Assembly (NCBI RefSeq): GCF_023078275.1
Contig: NC_062998.1
Coordinates: 15,823,916-15,887,915, forward strand
Direction of reading: 5' to 3'
DNA: 64,000 bases
Source: Leguminivora glycinivorella
Taxonomy: Eukaryota; Arthropoda; Insecta; Lepidoptera; Tortricidae
The translations under genes and the position numbers were made by a program. Positions 21,701 through 31,546 of this stretch are shown here, in pieces; the stretch's first letter is position 1, and each line of letters begins with the position of its first letter. A model generated the notes under the pieces. It saw only the letters and a program-made list of their open reading frames with translations, made no database searches and was not told where the DNA came from.

Positions 21701-24700
21701 AACAGGTATCCAAATTATCCGTAATAAACACACCTTAGGTTTTTCATGATATTTCAGTGATCATTTCCACTTTATATGCGATTATATGAAAAAAATAACT
21801 CCATATTTATTTTTGGCCGGTACCGTAATCAGATACTTACAGTGATCGCTGAAGACCACTGTAAGTATACATTAAAAGAATCTCAAATGAACTACGACAC
21901 ATACTGTTATCACACGTACTCGTTCGTATGTCCGAACTGCGATTCCCGGGAGTTTATCTAAAGTGGCCCGCGGAGCGATTCTAAAAATAGAAGATGAATA
22001 CTCGACCAACTAATATGGTAAAGTAATACAATAAGGTTTGTTATAAAATGTATTTACATTTGCCCACTTCGCTAGGGCATCTTGGTTCTTGTCCCAGGGT
22101 ATTTGAACGCATATAGGGTTTCCTTCCATTCGATCAAAGTTGGGGTTTCGCGTCGCCGCACAATAGAAGAATTCTCTCCACAGAATCTGTCCGTGAAGGG
22201 ACAATGGCGGCCGAACTTGTTTGATTCTTTTATATAACTCTGTCAGTTGGTAATAAAACAGCCTTGTTGACAGACATCCAAATCTGAAAATACAGTTAAA
22301 AATAAAACAAGAATAAGTAGGGACAATTTATAAACTGAAACAGATATCATACACCAAGGATAAAGCGATCAAGCCTACTGGTGGCGAAGCCTACTGCCTA
22401 CAATTTATTAAAATATTCGTTAAAAGATCAGAGCCACGATTTATCAATTTCCACCGCTTGATATAGTCTGCCGTTCAATAGGTATTATCTCCACTGCTAG
22501 GCATTGCAATTTTAGCTATAGAATTGACAAGAAGTGATACTAAATACAACTAGAGTCATATCAATCGTAATACTAATAATTTCTGTAAACCATATTGCAA
22601 AATTAGTATTCCGCCGTAGTCGGCGAATGTTTCAGAAGCGAAATAGAGCGGTCAAAAAAAAAAAGTCGGCGCCCAGTTTACATTACTAGTTTGCTGCAGC
22701 TTGAAGATGAATATTGACATACTCAATTATATATGTATTAAAATAAAGCCATTCAAATATTTGTTATCATATCAAGTATGAAGGGACGGCTCGAATTGAC
22801 TTTTATAGTTCGCTTATGTCGTTCCGTGAGCTTGGCGTTCAGACGACTTATTTTGTTTACAATATTGTAAAGTTTTCAAAGGGTTATATAAAACTTTTAG
22901 CAATCGCATTTAAATATTAATTAGGCAGCCAAATTTTGCATTGAAGTAAACAATAAACAGATGGATTAGACAAAATGATACCTTAAATACGGCGACAAGC
23001 CGGTCTGGCTTGCTAGCAGGGACTGTGGCGTCATCTTCGGCCTCCCGAACGATGCGACCCATGCTTTGCGCTCTAAATGCCTCTCCAGACGCGCCAGGGC
23101 CTCGCTCTCTCCGCCGATCCACACCGGCGGTTTAAGTCCCTCTGTTTCAAAACCTGGATGTTTTGGTTACATTATTTATTGATCCTGAGTACAGATTAGT
23201 TCGTAACAATTGAAAAGTTTAAAGATTTCGTGAAGCGCTATTATAAAAAAAAATTGATATGTATTCTATAAGCATCAGGGGCAGGACGGGTAAGCAGATG
23301 TCACCGTCTCTTTTATACCAAGTCGCGATCTTTATAAACCAATATTCCAAATATATCCCCGGCCTGTCACTGTCTTAGAGACGCGTATAAATATATTTTT
23401 GGCATGTTGGCTTGTAAAGATGTATTCATCACATTTGCTGTTTAAAGGTCTCATTGCGTTTACGTGTACTGAAGAATAATGATTGTACTATTTTATTCCC
23501 AAGGGAGTAATGGATTTAGTTTTAAAAATTAATACAATCCGTACAATACTTCAGGCAAAGGATGTTTCACACAGCCAAGGATTTTTTTGCACAACTAAAA
23601 TTTGAGTATTAAGCCATAAAAAAATATTATACGGTATGAAAAATGCATTTTATTTATGTTATATCAGTGTGTTTTAAATTTATTTTGTAAATTTCACGTA
23701 GATAAATCGTTATAATTAGCAACCCGGCAGGAAATTGTGACGGCCATCTCGATTTGAGCTTGACCGCGTTGCCATAGCAACGGGCAGTACAACAGAAAAT
23801 TTAATCCAAAAATGTCGACAAATATTTTGACAGACATGTTATAAAATGAGTTCAATTGTATGCTTCTTTGAACATTGCATTTAATTTATATGCGGTATTT
23901 TAGTGTTTGTGCTCAAAAAGCGTTTGTAATCAAGAACAATGGATTTATATGAAGAATCCGATATAGGTGAAGATAGGCTACACTGGTCGCAGCGGCGCCG
24001 CCATTCATTTAAGGTTTTGCTTTATGAGTTTTTTCCTCTGTGTTTTCCTCTCAAATGTGATGAAAAATATTGTGTGTAACTCCTGCGGCTGTCGCGAGTT
24101 ATAACACTCGTTGACAAAATCCCCCTTACCTCTCTTGTTGCACAATATACTATTTCATCACACTCGCTCGTAAACTGTGACTGACTGGTGGTATCAATAC
24201 TATTACAGTTCCAGCAATAGCGTACCTAGTTCCTCGAGTGTCGGCACGCCAAAACGCTCGTCGTGGTCGTCCGAAATGGGCGTGACGGTCCCGTTGAAGA
24301 GCTGCGGAGTGATGGTCGCCTCGGCGGCGGGCGGCGGCGGCATGCTTGCAATAAGCGCTTGGAACTGGTGGTACGTCAGCGGCGCCTTGCCACCGTTCCT
24401 TTCAATGATCCTGAAATCGTATTAGTTGGTTAGGACCTTAAGTGCGATTTCACATTATCCTATATCGGATGTAGTGCATAATATATCCTATATAATAAAG
24501 GCGCAATCGTTGACATCCTTCCATATCCGATATCGGATCGGATAATGTAAAAATGATTTAACTCCGAAAGCAAAGAGGATGGTAGACATACTCGTATACA
24601 TGTGACATGTATTTATCTACGGTTGCATAGAATGTGTAACTAGGTATATTCATTTTACCAACCTAATATTGAGTTAATTACGTCATCTATACTTTTAGTC

Positions 24701-27700
24701 ATTTATTAAATAGTTTATAATAATTATAATATATTGCGTGTATTTTAATAGTACCTCAAACCGTAACCAATAGTAAGTTTTAGTACTATGAACCGATATT
24801 GGAAGGTAATATTAAGTTAGTCTTAACCACTAAAGAGTAAAACATTTTTGAAAATTTAAAGAACTGCAATGCATTACGTAGGTACACTTATTTGACACAT
24901 TAAAGTTGTAAACATTAAATTAATGTTCATAGTATAATAGTAGTGTTACTACTTAACAAAAAAATACAAATTAAAATATTTTTAAATGAAAATAATTTGA
25001 TTTGATCTAAGACATTAAAGTTGTTTAGTTGTTACCGGTACCTATGGGCATTTTCAGTGTTTGGGATCCCCCAATTAGCGTAAGTTGTTAACAAAAATTA
25101 ACTCGCTGTCACGACGACAATGAAGCATAAAATATGTCTAAAAATTTACTTTTTTTACATTCTGAATGTAGATTATCGCTCAAAGTTTATGTAATTAACA
25201 CAAAGACAATATTGTAATAGAAATTACATGCTTAAATATCGTTACAAAACTGACAGTGAGTTAATTTTCGTTAACAACTTACGCTAATGGAGGGGTATCA
25301 AATTCTGAAGATGCCCCTATTTCCCCCTGAGACTATTTGGCAGTCAAACCTGAATTACTATTGCGTTAATTTTTTTTATGTTACTTAATAATAATTAGCC
25401 AAATTAAAGACAAGGATTCTTATTAGTAAACAATACCTACATTAAATACCATCAAATAACCATAGAAATAGGATGTCAAACAACAAAGTTCTGTCAATTA
25501 TCAAAAGTGAGACCAAAACTGTAGCAATTTCAAGTGTCTTTGGCAGTTAGTACTAAATTCTGAAATAATATAATTACGTTATTCATATTCATTTATAACA
25601 TTTTAACTGATTTGGGAATCACCCACTTTATCCTCTAAACACGTTTTGTACTTTTCAATTATTTCAATCTTTTAAAGTAAAATTAAAACAGAATCGCCCC
25701 AGCGGCCGCATTCGAAGTAAAAAATTGTCACGTTTCTCGTTTGGTTCTTTTGAACTCACGGGACGTTCATAATGTTCATATACGTCACAGATTCTGTTTC
25801 GCACACTTCAGCAGTCTTCAAGCGTTAGCGAAATGATAGGTCTGTGGTCGGAAACTATGGAGTGTAGAAAACAAAATCTTTAACTGCGTTAGATTTCTCG
25901 GGCTGATTAATAGAATTTCAGCTGACCATGCGTAAAGATGAACGTATGAAAACTTGTTTACAGCTGCTCACTCTTCAGTTCGCGTCCGTAATGTAACGTA
26001 TTAGACGAGCTGATCCAAGGCCGGTTGATCAAGGTTTGGCCCCCGTCATCTGTTTCGCTAACTCTTTTGCCAGACCTCAACGGCGCTCCCAAAAACAAAC
26101 CCCAGGAAAAACTACAGATAGACCAAATTGAAAATTTCCAGCAAGGTGATATAAGGTACCAATCACTGTGCACTGTTACGACTTACGCCTTTGTGTCACA
26201 ACACGAGACAACACGTGGGAAATCGGTACCTCATCGGACGTGTAAATCATACTCAACTAATACAAAACTCAGTGTCGGCTTTAAGTTAAATATAATCCCT
26301 TCCTATCACACCAATACGTCGGAAAGGGACAAACGAACTTTATCGGCTTGATAACTTTAGTGAACGTTTATGGGGGAATAAGTTTAAAGTTATTACTAAT
26401 TAGTGACCGTTGTCAGTAAGAAAAAAAGAACTACCTAACTAAAAAGCTTTTCTTGCGATATCAATTCATAGAACAAACGCTTACGTCTAAATTCATTAAA
26501 ATATCAGGCAATGTTAAAAATATACAGCGCTTATTTTTATTGATTCTCTTTTTAGGTTTCAGATGGATTATATATTTTGCAGTTCCGCGAACTTACGTAG
26601 GTACTGTCAGGTCACGCGGCAGAACCTATTGTAACCCAAGGTAGCAAAAGCAATATAAATCTTTAAAAAATTGTCGTTAGTTCCCAAACAACGAGAGTTG
26701 AAAATAGAATCGTGTACGAAAAATAATTACGAGTATAAGGGCCGGTTGCATCAAACCGTCTGTCACCGTTAAAGCGTTCGTTATTTTTTTTTCTATGGGA
26801 AATTCCATAGACGTCTGCTGGTTGACGATGATGTGTCTGTTAAATTTGGTTGATGCAGCTGGCCCTAAGACATACAAAGTTTATCGTAATTTTCTTTCTT
26901 AGTAAGTAAGCAAGGATTATTGTCTTTATATAGGACTAGCTTTTGCCCGCAGCTTCGCTCTCATTAAATTCGAAAACTGCGGAATGCTCCATACAAACTT
27001 TCACCCCCCATTATAGGGAAGTGGGGGGTTAGGAAGAGATAAAAAGTAGCCTATGTCACTGTCCATCTCTACAACTATCTCCACTTAAACAATCACGTCA
27101 CGTCAATTCATCGCTCCGCTTTGCCGTGAAAGACGGACAAACAAACAGACACACACACTTTCCCATTTATAATATTAGTGTGGCATATTTCATACTAAGA
27201 ATCAGAATCGTACCTCGATTTTTTAGCGCCACCTATTAATTATACTATTTTTTTTAAATCTGTATTGACGTGATATCATGATTTTAAAATAAAGAAATAT
27301 TTGGGGAAAATATGATTTGGCTACTTCCAGGCTGCGAACAGCACCATCTAGTTTTAAGCCTAAATGATTTTTTGTATGGGCTTTGTTTGTCAGTTCAGTA
27401 TTAATCAGTATCGAATCTAGTTTTTAAGTACTAACATTATTTTATAAGCGATTACTAACATTAATGAGATCAATGTTATCTTTATGAAATAAATAAATAT
27501 TATTATTATATCATAAATCGTTCTTGTAAGTAAGTATAAGTAAACTCTTATTGTTCCACCAGCACCAACAAAAATATACAAGACAGAAGAAGGAGGAAGT
27601 ACAAAAGGCGAACTTCGGCGAAGGTCGGTGGCAAACAGGTATACGGTCCGCCTCGTGGAAAGCGGTCACCGTAACCTATGGATGCCTGCAACTCAAGGGG

Positions 27701-30700
27701 TGTCACATGGGCGTTGCCGACCCATTAGAAACTTATACTATTATCTAAATATACCTACATATTTATATATTTATAAGACACTAGAATCACTAGATTTTGC
27801 CCGCGTCTTCGCTCGCGTTAGAAAGAGACAAAAAGTAGCCTATGTCACTCTCCGTCCCTTCAAGTATTTCCACTTAAAAAATCACGACAATTCGTCGCTC
27901 CGTTTTGCCGTGAAAGACGGACAAACAAACAGACACACACACTTTCCCATTTATAATATTAGTATGGATAATATAATATACATACATATAATATATAATT
28001 ATAATATCTATTATCCAAATATACCTACATATTAAGACATACACGCACACAGCGTCCTACGGGTCAGTTGTCCTGAGAGCCAAAGTTTTTTCAGTTTAGA
28101 TTTCAGGGATGCCAGGATCTTAGATTAGCGTCAAGCAAGAAATAATTACTTATATTTACAGCGTAACAGGAACTATTAGTCAACGTACTTGTCCAGCTTG
28201 AACAAGGTGTGCGAGACCCTCGACAGTACGGTGATGCCGACCTCGCGGCACTTGGACATGATGTTGTGGTCGCGCACGCGCCCGTAGGGCTCGGGGTCCT
28301 CCTCGAAGGTGAGCACGGTGGTGCCCCACTCGCGGAACAGCTTGGGCAGCGCGTCCGCCGGCTGCCCGCGCACCACGAACAGCCGCGAGTTCAGCTTCTT
28401 CAGGCTGCTGTCCAGGTCGTCCAAGCATTGTAGGAGGAACCTGACAAATTGTATGAAACATTCAATAGAGCATACGGGCATTTTCAGAATTTGGGACCCC
28501 CCAATTAGCGTAAGTTGTTAATAAAAATTAGCACACTGTCTGTTTTGTGACGATAAATAAGCATGTAATTTCTATAACAATATTGTCTTTGTGTTAATTA
28601 CATAAACTTTGAGCGATAATCTACATTCAGAATGTGAAAAAAGTAAATTTTGACAGATTTTATGCTTAATTGTCGTCACAAAAGTGACAGCATGTTAATT
28701 TTTGTTAACAACTTACGCTAATTAGGGGTCCCAAATTCTGAAAATGCCTACTGACTACAATCTTCTAGACTTAGGTCTTATTTTTGCTGTATAAGTAATT
28801 TACAGTCTTATCTTGAATTGACTAATTCGCAAATAAAACTAAACAATATGAAAATACTTATAGCAATAAAAAAACAAACGCATATATCTGTGGTCTGTTT
28901 TGAGATGAATTGTCTGAGCTATGATTACCAGGTAAATATCTACATCTAGGCACAAGATACATTTTACAACATAAACGCCTCTACATAACTTGCATGGACC
29001 CATCAGCTTAAATTGTTGTCAAATATACTCATTTCTAATTATCAATAGCGGTTCAGTCATATAATTAAAATATCATGAGTTAATATCTTACGTCATTAAA
29101 GTACGATTGAAAACTAAATGGTAATTAATTAGCCTGCTTTAAAGAAACTACAGATCAAAGTTCAAAATTCTCGTCTGCATAGAGCAAATCCACCTCTAGG
29201 AAAAGAACTCCATACAAACGTAGTACCTATATTTTCATTTCTGCATATTGATATTACATTACCATAACTCGTTGTTTTGTTTTGAAGCTAAAAACAGATT
29301 TCGATCTATTATTATTTAAAAAAAGGAATTGTGAAATATATTCCAATTGTGTCAAAAATACTTTCGAGGACTACGTTTGTATGAAAAGGCAATTTGGCGC
29401 TTATCTTCCACATTCGTCATAAAACTATAAAAGCGTTATACCTTAGTAATACTGTTTCAAACAAGTGGAATTTAACTAACTACACGCGACAGGAGGGCTT
29501 GATGGCTCACAAGAGCGTCGCCAGGAGATGTACCGAAGGCCAAGCTCAGGAGAGGGCCCTTGAGGAGCCCTATAAGGGAAGGAAGCAACTGGCGACGCCC
29601 TTGTATTGTGATTACGAAGTCGCTATATAGTAAACAACGTAAAAGAAGTAGGTACGGACAAGTTAAACTATTGTATAGCTACCATGAGTTCAGAATAAGT
29701 TACTGGATACTAAGAACGTCACGAAATCTGTATGGACAAAGTGGACAGAGTCCTTGCTATCAAGCAACGTATTCTGGTTTCATTTACACTGGCAGGTACA
29801 TACAGCGGGCTTCAGTTTGTTCAATTCGCATTGCTTACAAGCGATTTCTTTTGAACAGCTACAGTCGCAAAGCTATACTCGTATCTAGAATTAGAACAAG
29901 CTAGAAAATTATGAATTAAGTTTAAAATAATGTTTCTATTTAGAAAACGTTAGTACTCCAATATTTAAGTTGTGAAATTCACTGGCTTGGCTACCTTTCA
30001 TATATGTAAGTATGATTTGATTTATGTTAACAACCAGAGCAAAAAAATTGCAGCCAGACGAAACTATCCTGAATCAAAGTAAACACAAAATAATCACAGT
30101 TCGATTCGCATGCTTGCGTGCAGCATCGCTCATTAGCTCATTGCATATTTAGATTATGTGTACTGTACTGTACCCTCTGTAACATTTTTTTTCTACTCGT
30201 CGACTTTAATCTGTCAATTAGGAGACCACAGACTAAACTATAAGTGCTGACTTTACAGTGTTGGATCTTTGACACTTAAACTTGTCAACTACAATATGTC
30301 ATTACAGTTCACTTCAGTTAACTGTAATAATTTCAAAAATAGAGCTTTATACAAGTTCTATACTAATTTGCGATACCAGGCAAATTTTTCTGCATCTGAA
30401 AGACATTTTTTTTATCTATCGCGTTATCGACCAATAAGAGACAGTTATTACTTATTACAAACAATTGGTTGCCAGGAAATTCGATGTTGATATAACGGTG
30501 ACAGACGCTATTAACATTGATTTTTAACTTGAATGATGATTATTGTTCGTCCATTGATGATAAAGATGATGAGTCATAGAAAACAATAGTACTCGACTGA
30601 AAAGCTCTGAATTATATCACGATTGTATAAAATACTAATTTGGGAATGCAAACAAACAGTAACACAAAAAATATCTTGATTGATTGAAAAAAATTGAAAA

Positions 30701-31024
30701 AAAAAAAAAAAAAAAGAATTACGGTGATAACAATAGTAAGGTTTCCTTTCCAACCAACAAGTATCAAATGACATACCTCCATTTATTGATTCCAACGTTG
30801 AAGGAGCTCGCGAACCAGGGGTCAATGATGAAGACGCATCGCAGCGTGACAGCGCCGTTGAGGCCCTCGCGCAGTGCGGGGTTGTCGTGCAGCCGCAGCC
30901 CCTTGCGGAACCAATGCACGGTGTGCTTGCCGGGGCGCGGCTCAGCCATGCGGCCGGGTGCCGCGCCCGTCACTGTCGCGCTAGACGACATCCGCCACTC
31001 ATACTCCGGGTAACCTGCGTTCAT
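14971..31024 (-). CDS. cry2: Insect cryptochrome 2 (mammalian-type, light-insensitive clock repressor)
   Basis: Nine exons: 31024-30777, 28440-28189, 24410-24226, 23153-22982, 22283-22058, 18537-18397, 17805-17654, 16417-16215, 15284-14971. They sum to 1893 nt, 630 residues plus stop, every junction in phase. The protein has the photolyase N-terminal fold (HTVHWFRKGLRLHDNPALR, FIIDPWF), the FAD-binding helical domain (TGLSPYLRFGCLSTR, LHGQILWREFFYCAA, WIDAIMIQLRDEGWIHHLAR, DADWSVNAGMWMWLSCSSFF, FFHCYCPVRFGR), the C-terminal helix that in mammalian CRYs binds PER/FBXL3 (SKASKVNIERIKQVYAQL), and a Ser/Pro/Asn-rich tail. Family knowledge: insect CRY2 represses CLK:CYC transcription in the nucleus. 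The start is the first ATG after an in-frame TAG; a second Met at residue 12 (MSSSATVTG) is also possible. Somewhat shorter than some lepidopteran CRY2 proteins because of the tail. Confidence 0.95.
15285..15924. other. cry2 intron 8, no recognised element in this part
   Basis: Includes the 16-bp perfect palindrome GTCCGCCTAGGCGGAC at 15711-15726. Otherwise no feature is recognised. Confidence 0.4.
15925..16165. repeat. Dispersed repeat, copy 1 (TACTAAGAATCGTACCTC family)
   Basis: Matches 27186-27371 in the same orientation: CATACTAAGAATC, CGATATCATGAT/GTGATATCATGAT, GGGGAAAATATGATTT, ACTTCCAGGCT, CATCTAGTTTTAAGCCTAAA. It ends about 50 bp from the exon 8 donor. Confidence 0.65.
16215..16417 (-). 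CDS. cry2: cry2 exon 8
   Basis: The acceptor is GTGTGCGTTCCAG and the donor CATG|GTAAGG. It encodes KYIPVLKKIPTQYIHEPWLA, then VVGRDYPLPMVDHSKASKVN and the IERIKQVYAQLAKYSPH helix. Confidence 0.93.
16418..17653. other. cry2 intron 7, no mobile element resolved
   Basis: AT-rich. It contains one palindromic E-box CACGTG at 17002-17007. The segment AATAACAGCGCCCTTCTGAC (16615-16634) recurs near 60591, so part of it is repetitive. Confidence 0.4.
17654..17805 (-). CDS. cry2: cry2 exon 7
   Basis: The acceptor is CGCCTTGCAG and the donor ATCAG|GTGGGT. It encodes VFDELLLDADWSVNAGMWMW, LSCSSFFQQFFHCYCPVRF and SDPNGDFIR, FAD-pocket residues strongly conserved in animal CRYs. Confidence 0.95.
17806..18396. 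other. cry2 intron 6 with a GC donor
   Basis: The minus-strand donor reads ATGAAG|GCAAGC and the acceptor CTTGCAG|GTG, a GC-AG intron. No mobile element is recognised in its 591 bp. Confidence 0.85.
18397..18537 (-). CDS. cry2: cry2 exon 6
   Basis: The acceptor is ATAAAATGCAG; 47 codons in phase 0 encode GQTGFPWIDAIMIQLRDEGW, IHHLARHAVACFLTRGDLW and ISWEEGMK. The donor is AAG|GCAAGC (GC type); no GT near this point would preserve the conserved EEGMK-VFDELL junction. Confidence 0.95.
18744..19012 (-). mobile_element. tRNA-derived SINE, minus strand
   Basis: The minus strand has an A-box-like TGGCGCAGTCAGTAG and a perfect B-box GGTTCGAATCC within a tRNA-like head (about 19012-18940), then a tRNA-unrelated body (GAGCTTACCGTGGGCCTCAG) and a TTTA-repeat tail (18773-18744). 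A partial body copy is at 58395-58510. It lies in cry2 intron 5, sense to cry2. Confidence 0.75.
19079..19210. mobile_element. Mariner-type MITE, 132 bp, TA target
   Basis: Ends are CAGTCAAGTGCAA and TTACACTTGACTG, flanked on both sides by TA (19077-19078 and 19211-19212). The interior is non-coding. In cry2 intron 5. Confidence 0.65.
19630..20317. mobile_element. PIF/Harbinger-type MITE, 688 bp, TTA target
   Basis: Inverted ends of about 36 bp begin GGCCGTTTTCACATTATCCG; TTA flanks both sides (19627-19629, 20318-20320). Internal copies of CCGATATCGG and GTCGGACCGACATCC add further inverted symmetry. A diverged 117-bp relative is at 24441-24557. In cry2 intron 5. Confidence 0.75.
20318..21110. 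other. cry2 intron 5, unassigned AT-rich stretch
   Basis: No coding similarity, inverted repeat or known element seen between the Harbinger-like MITE and the Tc1 fossil. Confidence 0.4.
21116..21720 (-). pseudogene. Tc1-type transposase fossil
   Basis: On the minus strand broken frames read GCFF-EWYGMGP near 21530, then FVFQQNNYPKLRPKRVTEWF (about 21410-21350; the second catalytic Asp position is Asn here), and a C-terminus EALIESKPRGCKTVINSKGF ATKY then TAA (stop at 21118-21116). Catalysis would be lost. The terminal repeats are not identified. In cry2 intron 5, sense to cry2. Confidence 0.8.
22058..22283 (-). CDS. cry2: cry2 exon 5
   Basis: The acceptor is GTATTTTCAG and the donor GCAAAT|GTAAAT. 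It encodes FGCLSTRLFYYQLTELYKRI, then RPPLSLHGQILWREFFYCAA and WDKNQDALAKWAN. Confidence 0.94.
22284..22981. other. cry2 intron 4
   Basis: 698 bp of AT-rich sequence between GT-AG sites. No mobile element or regulatory site is recognised. Confidence 0.5.
22982..23153 (-). CDS. cry2: cry2 exon 4
   Basis: The acceptor is AAACATCCAG and the donor TTTAAG|GTATCA. It encodes FETEGLKPPVWIGGESEALA, RLERHLERKAWVASFGRPK and MTPQSLLASQTGLSPYLR, entering the FAD-binding domain. Confidence 0.93.
23768..23781. promoter_or_regulatory. RFX-type X-box GTTGCCATAGCAAC in cry2 intron 3
   Basis: GTTGCCATAGCAAC fits the X-box consensus GTNRCC(0-3N)RGYAAC with both half-sites intact. In insects such sites usually lie within about 200 bp upstream of cilium genes' start codons. 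Here a plus-strand ATG follows at 23939. Confidence 0.5.
23939..24079 (+). CDS. Small unrecognised ORF or first exon downstream of the X-box
   Basis: A 46-codon plus-strand frame begins MDLYEESDIGEDRLHWSQRR. Its first 25 residues look protein-like (acidic then Arg-rich), whereas the rest (VLLYEFFPLCFPL...) looks like intron read through. A weak donor AAG|GTTTTG lies at 24013/24014. I do not recognise the protein. It could be a real first exon of a nested gene, a duplicated 5' end, or chance. Confidence 0.25.
   Translation: MDLYEESDIGEDRLHWSQRRRHSFKVLLYEFFPLCFPLKCDEKYCV
24226..24410 (-). CDS. cry2: cry2 exon 3
   Basis: The acceptor is ACGATTTCAG and the donor ACTAG|GTACGC. It encodes IIERNGGKAPLTYHQFQALI, a Pro/Ala-rich loop, and FGVPTLEELG. 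Confidence 0.94.
24441..24557. mobile_element. Small PIF/Harbinger-type MITE, TTA target
   Basis: Ends related to the 19630-20317 element (TTTCACATTATCC and GGATCGGATAATGTAAAAAT) with TTA on both sides (24438-24440, 24558-24560). It starts only about 30 bp from the exon 3 acceptor. Confidence 0.6.
24558..25045. other. cry2 intron 2, unassigned
   Basis: AT-rich; no element or coding similarity recognised. Confidence 0.4.
25046..25316. mobile_element. Foldback MITE, copy 1 (AATTAGCGTAAGTTGTTAA family)
   Basis: Inverted arms GGGCATTTTCAG...CCAATTAGCGTAAGTTGTTA and TTAACAACTTACGCTAAT...CTGAAGATGCCC. Opposite in orientation to the copy at 28476-28748, as the central CATTCTGAATGTAGATTATC is reversed there. 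Confidence 0.7.
25317..26738. other. cry2 intron 2, unassigned 1.4 kb
   Basis: Mostly unique-looking sequence. It holds an E-box CACGTG at 26212-26217. A GC-richer stretch at 25970-26250 shows no convincing coding similarity. Confidence 0.4.
26739..26865. mobile_element. MITE, 127 bp, TAA target
   Basis: Ends GGGCCGGTTGCATCAAACC and GGTTGATGCAGCTGGCCC, flanked by TAA (26736-26738, 26866-26868). A three-base TWA target suggests PIF/Harbinger. Confidence 0.65.
26934..27180 (-). mobile_element. Helitron-like fragment, minus strand
   Basis: Minus-strand reading starts near ACTAATATTATAAATGGGAA and ends GCTGCGGGCAAAAGCTAGT, the usual terminal signatures of lepidopteran non-autonomous Helitrons. 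Related pieces are at 27787-27966 and 60600-60760. Confidence 0.6.
27186..27371. repeat. Dispersed repeat, copy 2 (TACTAAGAATC family)
   Basis: Second copy of the 15925-16165 repeat, shorter by internal deletion. It sits directly next to the Helitron-like fragment. Confidence 0.65.
27590..27780. repeat. Dispersed repeat fragment (GGATGCCTGCAACTCAAGG)
   Basis: GC-richer segment with AAGCGGTCACCGTAACCTAT and GTGTCACATGGGCGTTGCCG. A diverged partial match (GCAACTCAATGAGTGTCACA) precedes the SINE fragment at 58340-58395, so both belong to one composite repeat. Confidence 0.5.
27787..27966 (-). mobile_element. Helitron-like fragment, minus strand, second copy
   Basis: Contains GACGGACAAACAAACAGACA and CCCATTTATAATATTAGTAT at one side and TTTTGCCCGCGTCTTCGCTC at the other, matching 26934-27180 with an internal deletion. 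Confidence 0.6.
28189..28440 (-). CDS. cry2: cry2 exon 2
   Basis: The acceptor is CAATTTGTCAG and the donor GACAA|GTACGT. It encodes FLLQCLDDLDSSLKKLNSRL, FVVRGQPADALPKLFREWG and FEEDPEPYGRVRDHNIM, the photolyase-like alpha/beta domain. Confidence 0.95.
28476..28748. mobile_element. Foldback MITE, copy 2, 35 bp from a cry2 splice acceptor
   Basis: Arms GGGCATTTTCAGAATTTGGG and CCCAAATTCTGAAAATGCC with inner CCAATTAGCGTAAGTTGTTA / TTAACAACTTACGCTAATTA. TAC flanks both ends. In intron 1; its edge leaves 35 bp for the branch site and pyrimidine tract of exon 2. Confidence 0.75.
28749..30776. other. cry2 intron 1, mostly unassigned
   Basis: AT-rich. A GC-rich block at 29488-29625 (GCCAGGAGATGTACCGAAGG) looks like a fragment of something repeated or coding but is not recognised. 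A run of about 19 A lies near 30697-30715. Confidence 0.4.
30777..31024 (-). CDS. cry2: cry2 exon 1 (start)
   Basis: ATG at 31024-31022 follows an in-frame TAG, so the frame cannot extend further upstream without splicing. It reads MNAGYPEYEWRMSSSATVTG, then HTVHWFRKGLRLHDNPALR to INKWR at donor GGAG|GTATGT. The strongly conserved part begins at HTVHWFRKG, so the exact start (residue 1 or 12) is open. Confidence 0.9.
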
Positions 31025-31542
31025 TCGGAACTACTTAGGTTGGAAACAGTACTCAGCCGACGGTCAGCGCCGATATGGGTTGGACGTAGGTATATCAATT
31101 AAAATGTATGACGAAATACAGTGTATCACTGATTTATTGCTCTGCACGTATTTACACTAGTTACGTCGGTGCGCGTATGGTGACCATCGGTCGAGCTCGC
31201 CGGTTAACTGACGTTACAGACGCGCGTAAAAGTTGTATACGTACGTTCAATGCGACGCTGATGTAAGCGACGGATCACATACAATACAACTAGCTTACGC
31301 AACGTACGATACGCGTCGACCGTCGGTCGAACACTGAACGCTTGATCACGACTGACGATCACCGCGTGCGATCGGCGCGTATGATCAAGTATGATGCGCG
31401 CAAACCATCGGTTTCTCACTGTTTTCAGCATTAGGCTGGTCACGCAGACCGACCGCGCCTCACCGCGCGGAGCCGCGGGCCGCGGAGCAACCCGCACGGC
31501 CAATTTATATCAACTTATGAAGTTGATGTTGTCCGCGCGATC
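31025..31542 (-). promoter_or_regulatory. cry2 5' flank, CpG-rich
   Basis: Unlike the surrounding sequence, 31110-31500 is rich in CG dinucleotides (CGCGTCGACCGTCGGTCG, ACCGCGCGGAGCCGCGGGCC). A 5' UTR or promoter is inferred from position. No CACGTG and no clear TATA box was found, and the transcription start cannot be placed. Confidence 0.4.
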
Positions 31543-31546
31543 TTAA

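Noticed and set aside
27551..28035. Two overlapping plus-strand frames (FGEGRWQTGIRSASWKAVTV...)
   Set aside because: Consist of dispersed repeat and Helitron fragments; part recurs at 58340.
31204..31503. 99-codon minus-strand frame upstream of cry2 (MAVRVAPRPAAPRGEARSV...)
   Set aside because: It lies in CpG-rich 5' flank, its Arg/Val composition follows GC content and no domain is visible. A uORF is possible but unsupported.
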